Positions 15,766-24,311 of a stretch of DNA of 42,978 nucleotides are shown here, in pieces. The translations under genes were made by a program, and so were the position numbers. The DNA lies in contig JALFKC010000051.1 of assembly GCA_022775765.1 (NCBI GenBank), positions 1 through 42,978 of the forward strand, written 5' to 3'. Origin of the DNA: Campylobacter sp. Its GTDB lineage: Bacteria > Campylobacterota > Campylobacteria > Campylobacterales > Campylobacteraceae. The notes under the pieces were generated by a model, which was given only the letters and a program-made list of their open reading frames with translations, ran no database searches and was not told where the DNA came from. Every line of letters begins with the position of its first letter. Within the stretch, counting starts at the first letter, position 1.

Positions 15766-18297
15766 ATGAAAAAGATTGTGTTAATTAGTTTTGTCTATGC
15801 TTGTGCGTTTGGCGATCAGATAGTCATCAAAGATCTAAATGTCACAGCAAACAAAGCCAAAGGCGGTGGTGCTATCAAAACAGGCGAGTTTTTGGGCTCG
15901 ACTAGTTATGATAGGGATTATTTGAATAGTTCGTTAAAAGGTGATGGAGTGATATCAAATATCATCAAAGCAAATCCAAATGCAAGAGTTAGCTTAGGTG
16001 AGAGAACTTCTAAAAATAGTGGTGAAATTTTACCACAAAATATCTCTATAAATGGAGCGGAGATTTATCAAAATAATTTTTTGGTTGATGGGGTAAATAT
16101 CAACAATGATATCAATCCATTAGGTGGCGTAATAAGCACTGGAGCGGCTGCCAATAGGACACCATTTTTAACCAATCCGTCTCAAGGATTAAATATTGAT
16201 ACCGATTTACTTGAAAATATTGAAATACTAGATAGCTCAGTTAGTGCAAAATATGGCTCATTTCAAGGTGGTGTGGTAAGGGCTAAAACAAAAGACCCAA
16301 GGCGTGGTTTTCACGGAAAGATAAACTTTAGCTACACTTCGGATGATTGGCAAAAGTTTCACATAGCCAAAGAAGAACAAGATGATTTTGATTATTCAAC
16401 CAATTCAAGTTATCAGCCCGATTTTAAAAAATACAAAACAGGTGTAACTTTAGAAGGGTTTTTGAGTGATAATTTTGGTTTGATAATGAACTACAATCAA
16501 ACTTATTCTAAAATTTATCAACAAATATACCAAAAAGATTACGATTTAGAACCATCACTTGTGGGTTCAAAACGCAAGCTATATAGAAAAAATGAGAATC
16601 TATTTTTAAAAGGACTTTGGTATGCAAATGATAGTCTTACAGTAAGGCCAAGTTTTACATATTCACCATACAAAGCCACCTACTATTCAACTGGCGGACA
16701 CAATGCTGGGGCTAAAGTTGAGGGTGGTGCGATAGGTGGAAGTGTTGAGTTTGATTACGATACAAGCTTTGCAAATATCAATCAAATTTTTTCATATCAA
16801 GAGTCTCAAATGTCAAGAGATACTAATAGCGATAGGATGTTTGTTTGGCGTAAGACAAAAAGTATGCCAGGAGTTACTAAAAGTAAAACTGATAATGTCA
16901 TTGATGGAGTTGGTGGCGATGTAGATCAAAAGCAAAGTAAGTTCGCATATAGTTTGGATGTGGAATTTAACGAGTTTGATTTGGGGATAACTTCTCATAG
17001 TTTTATAGCAGGACTACATTTAGACAAAACCGATGCAAAATATGATATCAAAAATCCATATTATCACGCAACTACGCCTTTAAATTTAGGCATATTTAGC
17101 TGCAAAAAAGATGATATATTTTGCCTTGATGATGAGATAATAGCTAATAGATATCAAAACTGGTCAGGCCAGTATTTTAACCGCTATAATTACTATCAAG
17201 GCAAAATCGATGTTGATATGAAAACTTACGCATTTTATCTTGAAGATAAGATTAAGATTGATAGATTTACTATAAGGCCGGGTTTTAGGCTTGATAAAAA
17301 CGACTATATGGGCAATCTTAACTATAGCCCAAGACTTAGTGTGAATGCTGATGTCTTTAATGATGATAAGACAAATATTTTTGGTGGCTATAATAGATAT
17401 TATGGAAGAAGCATTTTTGCCTATAAGCTTAGAGATGGGATGAGTGCTCTAGAAAGTAGCTACAAAAGAAAAAATCCAAACTCACCTTGGGAATATGACA
17501 AAAGTGCTTTAAATAGCTATAATTTTAAAGATTTAGATGTCCCTTATGATGATGAATATGTGGTAGGTTTTGCACAGAAATTCGGAGATTTTGAACTTAG
17601 TGGCAAATATACAAGAAGAGAGGGCAAGGATCTAATTAGACGCACAAGTGCTAGCAAAATGGGTGCAACGCCAGGCGATGGCAAAACTCTTAGAAAGGAT
17701 TATTACTACTACACAAACGAGGGTGAAAGCAAGACAAATATCTATACTTTAAAACTGAAAAATTTAAATCAATTAGAGGCTTTTGGGACTTATAACAGCT
17801 TTGAGATTTCATATAATTATATAGATACCAAAAGAAATTTTGATAATTTTAATGATATTTTTGATGATTACTACGACAAGGCTACTAAGGTTGTGTATAA
17901 AGATAAGGTTATCAATCAAACCGAACTTCCCAAAAACACTAATGATATTCCGTGGAAAGTTACAGCAACCACAATAACTAAAATCCCATCTATGCATTTT
18001 ACTTGGTCGAATTTCTTTACTCTACAAGGTGGATATGACGCTATTGTAAGAGATGGTAAGGTGGATATAGATGGCAAAAGACTTACAAAATATAAGGACA
18101 AAAGCATTGATAACTCATTTACTTGGGATACTAGATTAAGTCTAGAGTTTCCTTTACCAAAGGAGAGTTTTGCATTTATAAATTTTGATATTTACAATAT
18201 TTTGGATGATGAAAATGCTGTATCTATAAGTGATAATGGTGTGGTCAATTATGATGTGGGTAGGCAGTTTTGGTTAGAGGTTGGATACAGGTGGTAA
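15766..18297 (+). CDS. TonB-dependent outer-membrane receptor
   Basis: Outer-membrane importer, 843 residues. A signal peptide (about 1-17, ending ACAFG) is followed by a plug domain (to about residue 180, including NISINGAEIYQNNFLVDGV and AKYGSFQGGVVRAKTKDP) and a long barrel ending in aromatic YRW, the usual outer-membrane signature. The short stretch after the signal peptide (IVIKDLNVTANKA) resembles a TonB box region. Cysteines in FSCKKDDIFCLDD could form a disulfide in an outside loop. The ligand is not identifiable. The Fur-like box and PepSY neighbour point to a ferric siderophore or similar iron complex. The start follows AAAAAGG. Confidence 0.9.
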   Translation: MKKIVLISFVYACAFGDQIVIKDLNVTANKAKGGGAIKTGEFLGSTSYDRDYLNSSLKGDGVISNIIKANPNARVSLGERTSKNSGEILPQNISINGAEIYQNNFLVDGVNINNDINPLGGVISTGAAANRTPFLTNPSQGLNIDTDLLENIEILDSSVSAKYGSFQGGVVRAKTKDPRRGFHGKINFSYTSDDWQKFHIAKEEQDDFDYSTNSSYQPDFKKYKTGVTLEGFLSDNFGLIMNYNQTYSKIYQQIYQKDYDLEPSLVGSKRKLYRKNENLFLKGLWYANDSLTVRPSFTYSPYKATYYSTGGHNAGAKVEGGAIGGSVEFDYDTSFANINQIFSYQESQMSRDTNSDRMFVWRKTKSMPGVTKSKTDNVIDGVGGDVDQKQSKFAYSLDVEFNEFDLGITSHSFIAGLHLDKTDAKYDIKNPYYHATTPLNLGIFSCKKDDIFCLDDEIIANRYQNWSGQYFNRYNYYQGKIDVDMKTYAFYLEDKIKIDRFTIRPGFRLDKNDYMGNLNYSPRLSVNADVFNDDKTNIFGGYNRYYGRSIFAYKLRDGMSALESSYKRKNPNSPWEYDKSALNSYNFKDLDVPYDDEYVVGFAQKFGDFELSGKYTRREGKDLIRRTSASKMGATPGDGKTLRKDYYYYTNEGESKTNIYTLKLKNLNQLEAFGTYNSFEISYNYIDTKRNFDNFNDIFDDYYDKATKVVYKDKVINQTELPKNTNDIPWKVTATTITKIPSMHFTWSNFFTLQGGYDAIVRDGKVDIDGKRLTKYKDKSIDNSFTWDTRLSLEFPLPKESFAFINFDIYNILDDENAVSISDNGVVNYDVGRQFWLEVGYRW

Positions 18298-18298
18298 G

Positions 18299-18727
18299 AT
18301 GGAAGTTTTAAGTGAATATATTGATTATATAATTTTTGGCGTATTAGGATTTATGAGTTTTATATCTCTAAGTATAAGTATTGAAAGATTGATATTTTAT
18401 CTAAGATTTAAGCAAAAAAATTATACAAATTTTACCAAACTCAAAAACGATCTTAGCAAAAATCTCACCGCACTTGGCATAATAGGTTCAAATGCACCTT
18501 ATGTAGGGCTTTTGGGCACAGTTATAGGGATAATCATCACTTTTTTTGATATGGGAAAAAGTGGCAATTTTGAGACAACAGTAATAATGAGTGGCCTCTC
18601 AACTGCTCTATATGCTACAGCTTTGGGGCTTTTGGTTGCTATACCAAGCCTTATAGTTTATGGATTTTGTGTTAGAAAAGTCCAAAAAGAACTTGACATT
18701 TTCAAAGAAAATAAGGGGAGATCTTGA
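18299..18727 (+). CDS. exbB: ExbB-type proton channel subunit
   Basis: Part of the ExbB-ExbD inner-membrane motor that uses the proton gradient to drive TonB. It is 142 residues with three membrane segments (about 9-32, 55-82, 96-125), a short form of the MotA/TolQ/ExbB family. The family signature IGSNAPYVGLLGTVIGIIITF is followed by the last helix LSTALYATALGLLVAIP. I use the ATG at 18299, one base after the receptor stop. A TTG at 18281 would overlap the receptor. It is followed by exbD with a one-base overlap (TGATG). Confidence 0.9.
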   Translation: MEVLSEYIDYIIFGVLGFMSFISLSISIERLIFYLRFKQKNYTNFTKLKNDLSKNLTALGIIGSNAPYVGLLGTVIGIIITFFDMGKSGNFETTVIMSGLSTALYATALGLLVAIPSLIVYGFCVRKVQKELDIFKENKGRS

Positions 18728-19104
18728 TGGAAAATGATTTTAAATTAAATGTCGTTCCACTTATTGATGTTATGCTTGTTTTGCTGACAATTGTGCTTTG
18801 TGTGGCTAGCTTTATAGAGTATGGCAAGGTTGATTTAAACTTACCAAAAAGCTATAGCGGAAGTGGTGAGTTTCCAAAAGATAGGGTTGAGATTAATCTT
18901 GATAAAAATGGTGAAATCTCTTTTGATAATCAAAAGATGAGCTTAAGTTTTTTAAAAGAAAATTTACAAATCCTACCAAAGGATAAATTTATTATCTTTA
19001 AGGGTGATGAGAAGGCTTATTTTGGTGAATTCGTAGAAATTTTACAAATCTTAAAAGAGTGCGAACTTAGCAATTTTGTCATAATGACGCAGGTGCAAAA
19101 TTGA
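18727..19104 (+). CDS. exbD: ExbD-type energy transducer subunit
   Basis: Partner of ExbB, 125 residues. A short cytoplasmic N-terminus is followed by one membrane helix (about 11-30) carrying the proton-path aspartate in PLIDVMLVLLTIV, then a periplasmic domain. The ATG at 18727 is preceded at good spacing by AAGGGGAG, which favours it over the TTG three bases earlier. It sits between exbB and tonB with overlaps of one and four bases. Confidence 0.92.
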   Translation: MENDFKLNVVPLIDVMLVLLTIVLCVASFIEYGKVDLNLPKSYSGSGEFPKDRVEINLDKNGEISFDNQKMSLSFLKENLQILPKDKFIIFKGDEKAYFGEFVEILQILKECELSNFVIMTQVQN

Positions 19105-19772
19105 ATAGAAATTCATTCATCGCAATCACTTTATCTGGGGCGTTTCATCTTATAATAATATATGCTTTGATATTCAACGATTTGTTGAATACAAGCATAG
19201 CTGAAAGCAAAAATGATGGAGCTGTTTTTGCTCTTGAGTTTTATCAGGTTGTAGATGGCGATTTTAATAGTGATATGAGCGAAGATATTTTACAAAGTGC
19301 TGAAATTTCAAGCGTTGAAGCTGTTGAGGCCATAGAGACTTTGGAAGAAGAGATTATATTTGAAAATATAGAGAGTATCCATACAAAAGCCAAAAAGTCT
19401 CATCCAAAACCACCCAACTCTACACAAAAAGTCTCTCACACCCAAGCAGGTGGCAAGAGCGTAAGCGGTGATAAAATCTCTCAAAATACAGGCTCAAATC
19501 TTTTGGGTGAAATTTACGCTGCACTTAAAAAACACACAACCTATCCTAAAAAAGCACTTGAAAGAGAGTATGAAGGTAGGGTGCTTGTAAGTTTTAGGCA
19601 GATAAATGGTAGCGAGTTTGAATATATCAAAATCATAAAACCTTGCAAATGGGATATATTAAACTCACACGCACTTAGCATAGTCAAACACTCGGCCAAA
19701 TCAATGCCTAAAAATGCGTATAACAAAGACATAACAGTTCCCATAACATTTAGCTTAAAGGAGATAAGATGA
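19101..19772 (+). CDS. tonB: TonB energy transducer
   Basis: Periplasm-spanning link between ExbBD and the receptor, 223 residues. It has an N-terminal membrane helix (about 7-26), an acidic linker, then a Lys/Pro/Ser/Thr-rich stretch (about 92-125) that is short for TonB. The C-terminal domain begins near residue 137 with YPKKALEREYEGRVLVSF, a clear TonB signature. The start is a TTG overlapping the exbD stop (TTGA), with AGGTG upstream. Being beside this receptor, it is probably dedicated to it. Its stop overlaps the ABC ATPase start (ATGA). Confidence 0.88.
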   Translation: MNRNSFIAITLSGAFHLIIIYALIFNDLLNTSIAESKNDGAVFALEFYQVVDGDFNSDMSEDILQSAEISSVEAVEAIETLEEEIIFENIESIHTKAKKSHPKPPNSTQKVSHTQAGGKSVSGDKISQNTGSNLLGEIYAALKKHTTYPKKALEREYEGRVLVSFRQINGSEFEYIKIIKPCKWDILNSHALSIVKHSAKSMPKNAYNKDITVPITFSLKEIR

Positions 19773-20608
19773 ATATTATAGAGGTTATAAATTTAACACA
19801 AAATTTTTCTGGCAAAACGATTTATCAAAATCTAAATTTTAGCCTCAAAAAAGGCGAGGTTGTGGGGCTTTTAGGCAAAAATGGCGTGGGAAAATCAACT
19901 ACGATTAATATTTTGATGGGAAATTTAGCCCCCACTAGCGGAAAATGCCTAATTTATGGCAAAAATGCGTCAAACCTGCCACCAAATATAAAATCCAAAA
20001 TCGGACTTTTATACGAAGGATATGTGACATATGAATATTTAAGTATCAAAAATTTATATGAAATTTACAAATCTCAATACAAAAAAACCTTCAACAAAGA
20101 TAAATTTTTTGGACTTTTTGATAAACTCGAAGTAAGCTTAAATCAAAAAATCAAAACTCTATCTTGCGGACAAAAATCTCAAGTCGTTTTGGGGCTAATT
20201 TTTGCTTGTGAGCCAGAAATTTTGATACTTGATGATTACTCTTTGGGCTTAGATAGCGGATATAGAAGGCTTTTTGTGGATTATTTAAAAGATTTTATCA
20301 AAAAAGGCGATAAAACCGTGCTGATGACAACTCATATCGTAAATGACCTTGATGGAATTTTAACAGACCTTATTATTATGCGGAAAAATTCACTCCCGCT
20401 TAATATCAAATTTAGCGAATTTAGCCAAAATTTCAAAGGTTACAGCGTCGCAAAAGACACAAATTTAAATGAAATCAGCGGAATTGAAAGCAAACTTTGT
20501 TTTGAAAATGAAAACCAAATCTTTGGATTTTTTAAAGACGCCATCGATGGCAAAGAGCTAGATTTAAGCTTTGAAGATAAATATTTGGGCTATGTTGGGA
20601 GATATTGA
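19769..20608 (+). CDS. ABC transporter ATP-binding protein
   Basis: Cytoplasmic ATPase of 279 residues, close in type to the NosF / ABC-2 exporter class. Walker A is GKNGVGKS (36-43), the signature is LSCGQ (131-135), and the switch His189 is in TTHIVND. Walker B reads ILILDDYSLGLD, so the usual catalytic Glu after Asp155 is Asp156. It has a good AAGGAG and overlaps tonB by four bases and the permease by one. Its presence in a TonB operon suggests handling of something linked to the imported ligand, such as export of a product or passage across the inner membrane. This is inference. Confidence 0.85.
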   Translation: MNIIEVINLTQNFSGKTIYQNLNFSLKKGEVVGLLGKNGVGKSTTINILMGNLAPTSGKCLIYGKNASNLPPNIKSKIGLLYEGYVTYEYLSIKNLYEIYKSQYKKTFNKDKFFGLFDKLEVSLNQKIKTLSCGQKSQVVLGLIFACEPEILILDDYSLGLDSGYRRLFVDYLKDFIKKGDKTVLMTTHIVNDLDGILTDLIIMRKNSLPLNIKFSEFSQNFKGYSVAKDTNLNEISGIESKLCFENENQIFGFFKDAIDGKELDLSFEDKYLGYVGRY

Positions 20609-21288
20609 TGTTTAAAAAAGAGTTTTATAAATTTAAAAATATCTACTTTATTTTTCTATCTTTGGTGTCGATTTTTTTGCTGCATTTTTTTTATCAAATT
20701 TTAAAAGCAACCGATGAAATCGGCGAAGTTGGGCTGAATTTATCATTTTTGCTAGATAAAGATTTTTCGTTTTATTATATCCAAGAGTTAAATTTGTTTT
20801 TTTGCTTAAGTATCGGCATCGCTTCATTTTTGCAAGAGCGAATAAATGGGCGTTTAAGATTAAGCCTTCATTTTCCAAACTCAAATTTTATTAACATTTC
20901 TTACATAATTTTTGGCGGTTTGATTATGATTTTTGTAACATTTTTGAGTGAAATTTTAGCGTTAAATTTGGTGCTTTTTAACTTTTATCCGGGCGAGATT
21001 TTAAAAGTCATAAATTTTCATCTCTTGCTTAATATGCTTTTTGGCGTTTGCATTTATCTATTTTGCGGGGCGATTATTATAGAAAATCTCAAAAAAATCG
21101 CTATTTTTAATTTAGCCATTTTACTTATAAGCGTATATTTTTATTTTAAAATCAACCCAGATATCTATAAATTTAGCAGTTTTTATCAAAATGAAGATGG
21201 ATTTTTTTACTGCTTATTTTGTTTGATTTATGCGATTTTAGCTATTTTTTTAGCTTTTAAAGATTACAAAATGGGATATATCAGATGA
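20608..21288 (+). CDS. ABC transporter permease, probable
   Basis: A 226-residue membrane protein with about six hydrophobic segments (roughly 11-32, 52-72, 90-120, 128-155, 165-185, 195-215), the layout of ABC-2 type permeases. No motif gives the substrate. It is placed between the ATPase and the DUF4857-like gene with overlaps of one and four bases, so the three products probably form one complex. The ATG at 20608 overlaps the ATPase stop (TGATG). Confidence 0.72.
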   Translation: MFKKEFYKFKNIYFIFLSLVSIFLLHFFYQILKATDEIGEVGLNLSFLLDKDFSFYYIQELNLFFCLSIGIASFLQERINGRLRLSLHFPNSNFINISYIIFGGLIMIFVTFLSEILALNLVLFNFYPGEILKVINFHLLLNMLFGVCIYLFCGAIIIENLKKIAIFNLAILLISVYFYFKINPDIYKFSSFYQNEDGFFYCLFCLIYAILAIFLAFKDYKMGYIR

Positions 21289-22448
21289 AAATTTTAAGAT
21301 TTATTCAAGCTTTTATGATTATTTTAGTTTTAGCGACTGTTTTTCCGCTAATTTATGATGCGATTTTTAGCGAAACAAAAAACAAAACAAATTTATACTA
21401 TTCTCAAACTTTAAATGAATTTTTGATTGCAGATTATAACAAAAGCACCAAAAAATACACTTACAAAACTCAAAATGGCAAAAGTTTAAATTTAGATGAG
21501 TTTATGAGAGCTTTGCCTTTTAAATATTACAATTTTTTACTCGAAAAAAATGAATTTCCATTTGAAAAATGGGCAAATAAAGATTTAATCAAAACAAATT
21601 CTCAAAACCTAAATATCAAACCAAGCACTTACAATCAAAAGAAAATCCAGCTATTTACCATCTTTGAAGCAAATCCAAAATATTTAAAATTAAATTACAA
21701 CTCTTTTGCGATCTCAAATTTGGTCAAATTTATAAATTTACAAAATTTAAGCATTGATGAAAATTTAAGCCAAAATTTTATCGCCGCTTTGAAAAATGCA
21801 AATTTTAATTTTCCTTTTGCTGAGTTTTACAACAATCCAACTACCAAAAAACCATTTGATGAAGGGGTATTTTTAAGTGATTTTGATGGCAAAATTTATC
21901 ATCTAAAAATGATAAATTCACTTCCATTTGTAAAAGATACGAATTTAAAAAATATCGATTTTATGCTAGTTAGTGAAAATCCTAGAAAGGAGTTTTACGC
22001 AGCGATAATCGATAAAAATGGTTTTGGACTGATTAGCTATGATGATTATAAAATTATTCGTTTTGATAATCTGAATTACAATCCAAAAAATATGGAAATC
22101 AGCCTTGATATCAATCCGCTAAATAAATTTTTAACCATAAAAAGTAGTGATTTTGTAGAGATGATTTTGTTTGATTATGATTACAATGAGCTTAAAAGAT
22201 TTAAAATCATCAAAGAAAAAAGCCAGTTTTTAAAGGTCAAACCATACATTTTTGCATTTTGGTTTGACAAAGACGATAGTTATAAATTTAAACTTAAATT
22301 TAACGGATATTTTTTGCAAACTTTAGGGATTAATTTAATTTTAATGCTTTTTTATATCGCTTTTAGACGCAAAAAAATCAATATTTTTAAAGCCGCGATA
22401 ATCGCATTTGGTGGCATTTATGGAGTGATAGCAATTTTGGTAATTTGA
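21285..22448 (+). CDS. DUF4857-like membrane protein of the ABC locus
   Basis: A 387-residue protein with one N-terminal helix (about 7-27), a large hydrophilic and probably periplasmic domain (about 30-340), and two C-terminal helices (about 346-363 and 368-387). From memory it resembles DUF4857 proteins, which occur beside ABC transporter genes, but I could not run a search. The middle is rich in Asn, Lys and Phe and has no catalytic motif that I recognise. It overlaps the permease by four bases and ends the operon. A possible role is a periplasmic accessory or tether for the ABC transporter. Confidence 0.6.
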   Translation: MKILRFIQAFMIILVLATVFPLIYDAIFSETKNKTNLYYSQTLNEFLIADYNKSTKKYTYKTQNGKSLNLDEFMRALPFKYYNFLLEKNEFPFEKWANKDLIKTNSQNLNIKPSTYNQKKIQLFTIFEANPKYLKLNYNSFAISNLVKFINLQNLSIDENLSQNFIAALKNANFNFPFAEFYNNPTTKKPFDEGVFLSDFDGKIYHLKMINSLPFVKDTNLKNIDFMLVSENPRKEFYAAIIDKNGFGLISYDDYKIIRFDNLNYNPKNMEISLDINPLNKFLTIKSSDFVEMILFDYDYNELKRFKIIKEKSQFLKVKPYIFAFWFDKDDSYKFKLKFNGYFLQTLGINLILMLFYIAFRRKKINIFKAAIIAFGGIYGVIAILVI

Positions 22449-22481
22449 TTCGCTTTTATTTTGTTTTAGTCAAAATTTATA

Positions 22482-22487
22482 TATAAT
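22482..22487 (+). promoter_or_regulatory. -10 box at head of the glycosylation operon
   Basis: TATAAT in ATATATAATGG, 28 bases before the first start codon of the ligase gene. It is the only good promoter seen before gne-ecotin-pgl, so it probably drives the whole run to pglD. Confidence 0.5.
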
Positions 22488-22509
22488 GGCAGATTAAATT
22501 GCTAAAAGG

Positions 22510-23322
22510 ATGATTTTGAGATATATTTTGTGCGTTTTTGCGTTTATAAGTTCGCTATTTTGCAATGAAATTTTACTTTTAAAAGAGTATAATGATGAGA
22601 ATTTATCAGGCTTTGTTATGAGTGAAAAGCTTGATGGAATTCGCGGGTATTGGGATGGAAAGAGACTTATGAGTAGAAATGGCAATGATTTTAATCCACC
22701 TGAGTTTTGGACTGTAAATTTCCCAGATTTTGCAATTGATGGTGAGCTTTGGAGTGGTAGGGGTGAGTTTGAAAAAATCTCATCAATTGTGAGTTCTAGC
22801 AAGGATAAGGAGCGTTGGAATGAGATAAAATTTATGATTTTTGATGTTCCTGATGCAAATGGCACGCTCAAAGAGAGGCTTGGCGTTTTAAAGAGTTTTT
22901 TGGATAAAAATCCAAATGAGTTTATTAAGATTATCTCTCAGTACGAAGTTAGCGATAAGGCTAGTGCGTATTCGTTTTTAAACGAAGCACTAAGTCTTGG
23001 TGGGGAAGGGATTGTGCTTAGGAAAAATGACGCCCCATATGAGAGATTTCGCTCATCAAACGCTCTAAAACTCAAGCCAACTAATGATAGCGAATGCGAA
23101 GTCATCGCTATCAACAAAGGCAAGGGCAAAAATAGTGGCAAGATGGGCTCAGTTACTTGCAAGGATGAAAGTGTGACTTTTAAAGTTGGCAGCGGTTGGA
23201 GCGATGATGATAGAACTAATCCCCCTAAAATAGGCGATACAATCACCTATGAATACCGTGGCCTAACCAAAAATGGAATCCCTAGATTTCCAACATTTCT
23301 AAGATATAAAAAGGAGTTTTAA
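22510..23322 (+). CDS. secreted ATP-dependent DNA ligase
   Basis: Small ligase of 270 residues with an N-terminal signal peptide (about 1-18), so it should act in the periplasm. The adenylated lysine is Lys40 in EKLDGIRGYWDG. Other nucleotidyltransferase motifs are AIDGELW, EGIVLRK and ALKLKP, followed by a small OB-fold domain. Such exported ligases occur in Campylobacter, Haemophilus and Neisseria and may repair incoming DNA during uptake, though that is not proven. The ATG at 22510 overlaps the AAGGA ribosome site itself. A TTG at 22516 has correct 5-base spacing from AAGGA and may be the true start (268 residues). The stop overlaps gne (TAATG). Confidence 0.88.
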   Translation: MILRYILCVFAFISSLFCNEILLLKEYNDENLSGFVMSEKLDGIRGYWDGKRLMSRNGNDFNPPEFWTVNFPDFAIDGELWSGRGEFEKISSIVSSSKDKERWNEIKFMIFDVPDANGTLKERLGVLKSFLDKNPNEFIKIISQYEVSDKASAYSFLNEALSLGGEGIVLRKNDAPYERFRSSNALKLKPTNDSECEVIAINKGKGKNSGKMGSVTCKDESVTFKVGSGWSDDDRTNPPKIGDTITYEYRGLTKNGIPRFPTFLRYKKEF

Positions 23323-24311
23323 TGAGAATTTTACTTACAGGAGCGGCTGGTTATATCGGCTCGCACACATTAAAAGCATTGCTTGAAGAGAGCGGACACG
23401 AGATAGTTGCGATAGATAACTTTTATAGCGGGGACAAAAAAACTATTGAAATCCTAAGAGATATTGCAGGTTTTACCTTTATAGAGTGCGATACTGCTGA
23501 CACCAAAGAGCTTGATGAGATTTTTAGCGAGTATAAATTTGAAGCGATTATGCACTTTGCGGCTTATATCGAGGTGTTTGAATCCACTCAAAAACCACTC
23601 AAATACTATGAAAACAATGTCGTAAATGCTATAAATTTGATAAATTTAGCGGTTAAATATGGGGTTAAAAACTTTATCTTTTCTTCGACTGCTGCGACTT
23701 ATGGCGAGCCAGAAAGTGGCGTCGTAGATGAGAACTCGTCTCAAAATCCTATTAATCCTTATGGAAGGTCAAAACTTATGGTTGAGTGGATTTTAAAAGA
23801 CACTGCAGCTGCAAATGCTGGCTTTAACTACGGAATTTTAAGATATTTTAATGTTGCAGGGGCTGATGGCTTAATCGGTCAAAACTACCCAAATGCAACT
23901 CATCTTATCAAGGTCGCAACCCAAACTATCACAGGTCAAAGAAAAAGTATGAGTATATTTGGCGATGATTACGATACAAAAGATGGAACTTGTATTAGGG
24001 ATTATATCCATGTCAATGACCTTGCGAGTGCCCATTTAAGCGTGCTTAAGTATATAAATAATCACGGCAGTGAGATATTTAATGTAGGATATGGCAAGGG
24101 ATACTCTGTCAAGGAAGTGATCGAAGTTGCCAAAGAGGTAAGTGGGGTGGATTTCACTGCAAATTTGGCCCCAAGAAGAGCTGGAGATCCAGCTGTGCTT
24201 ATCTCAAATGTTGATAAAATCAAAAATTTAACCGACTGGAAACCAAAATTTGATGATTTAAAACTCATAATTGATTCAGCTCTAAAATGGGAAGAAAAAC
24301 TTATAAAATGA
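23322..24311 (+). CDS. gne: UDP-GlcNAc/UDP-Glc 4-epimerase
   Basis: NAD-dependent short-chain dehydrogenase-type epimerase of 329 residues. The NAD loop is GAAGYIGSH (7-15). The catalytic set is Ser122 in SSTAATYG with Tyr147 and Lys151 in YGRSK. In C. jejuni the gene at this place (gne, once called galE) makes UDP-GalNAc for the N-glycan, LOS and capsule. I infer the same here because it heads the pgl genes and PglA needs UDP-GalNAc. It has an AAGGAG site. One base overlaps the ligase stop, and the stop overlaps the ecotin ATG (ATGA). Confidence 0.9.
   Translation: MRILLTGAAGYIGSHTLKALLEESGHEIVAIDNFYSGDKKTIEILRDIAGFTFIECDTADTKELDEIFSEYKFEAIMHFAAYIEVFESTQKPLKYYENNVVNAINLINLAVKYGVKNFIFSSTAATYGEPESGVVDENSSQNPINPYGRSKLMVEWILKDTAAANAGFNYGILRYFNVAGADGLIGQNYPNATHLIKVATQTITGQRKSMSIFGDDYDTKDGTCIRDYIHVNDLASAHLSVLKYINNHGSEIFNVGYGKGYSVKEVIEVAKEVSGVDFTANLAPRRAGDPAVLISNVDKIKNLTDWKPKFDDLKLIIDSALKWEEKLIK

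Noticed and set aside
22488-22502. Sigma-54-like site (TGGCAG ... TTGCT) before the ligase gene
   Set aside because: The GG and GC elements are 11 bases apart, where sigma-54 needs 10, and the -24 element is imperfect. The overlapping TATAAT is the better promoter.
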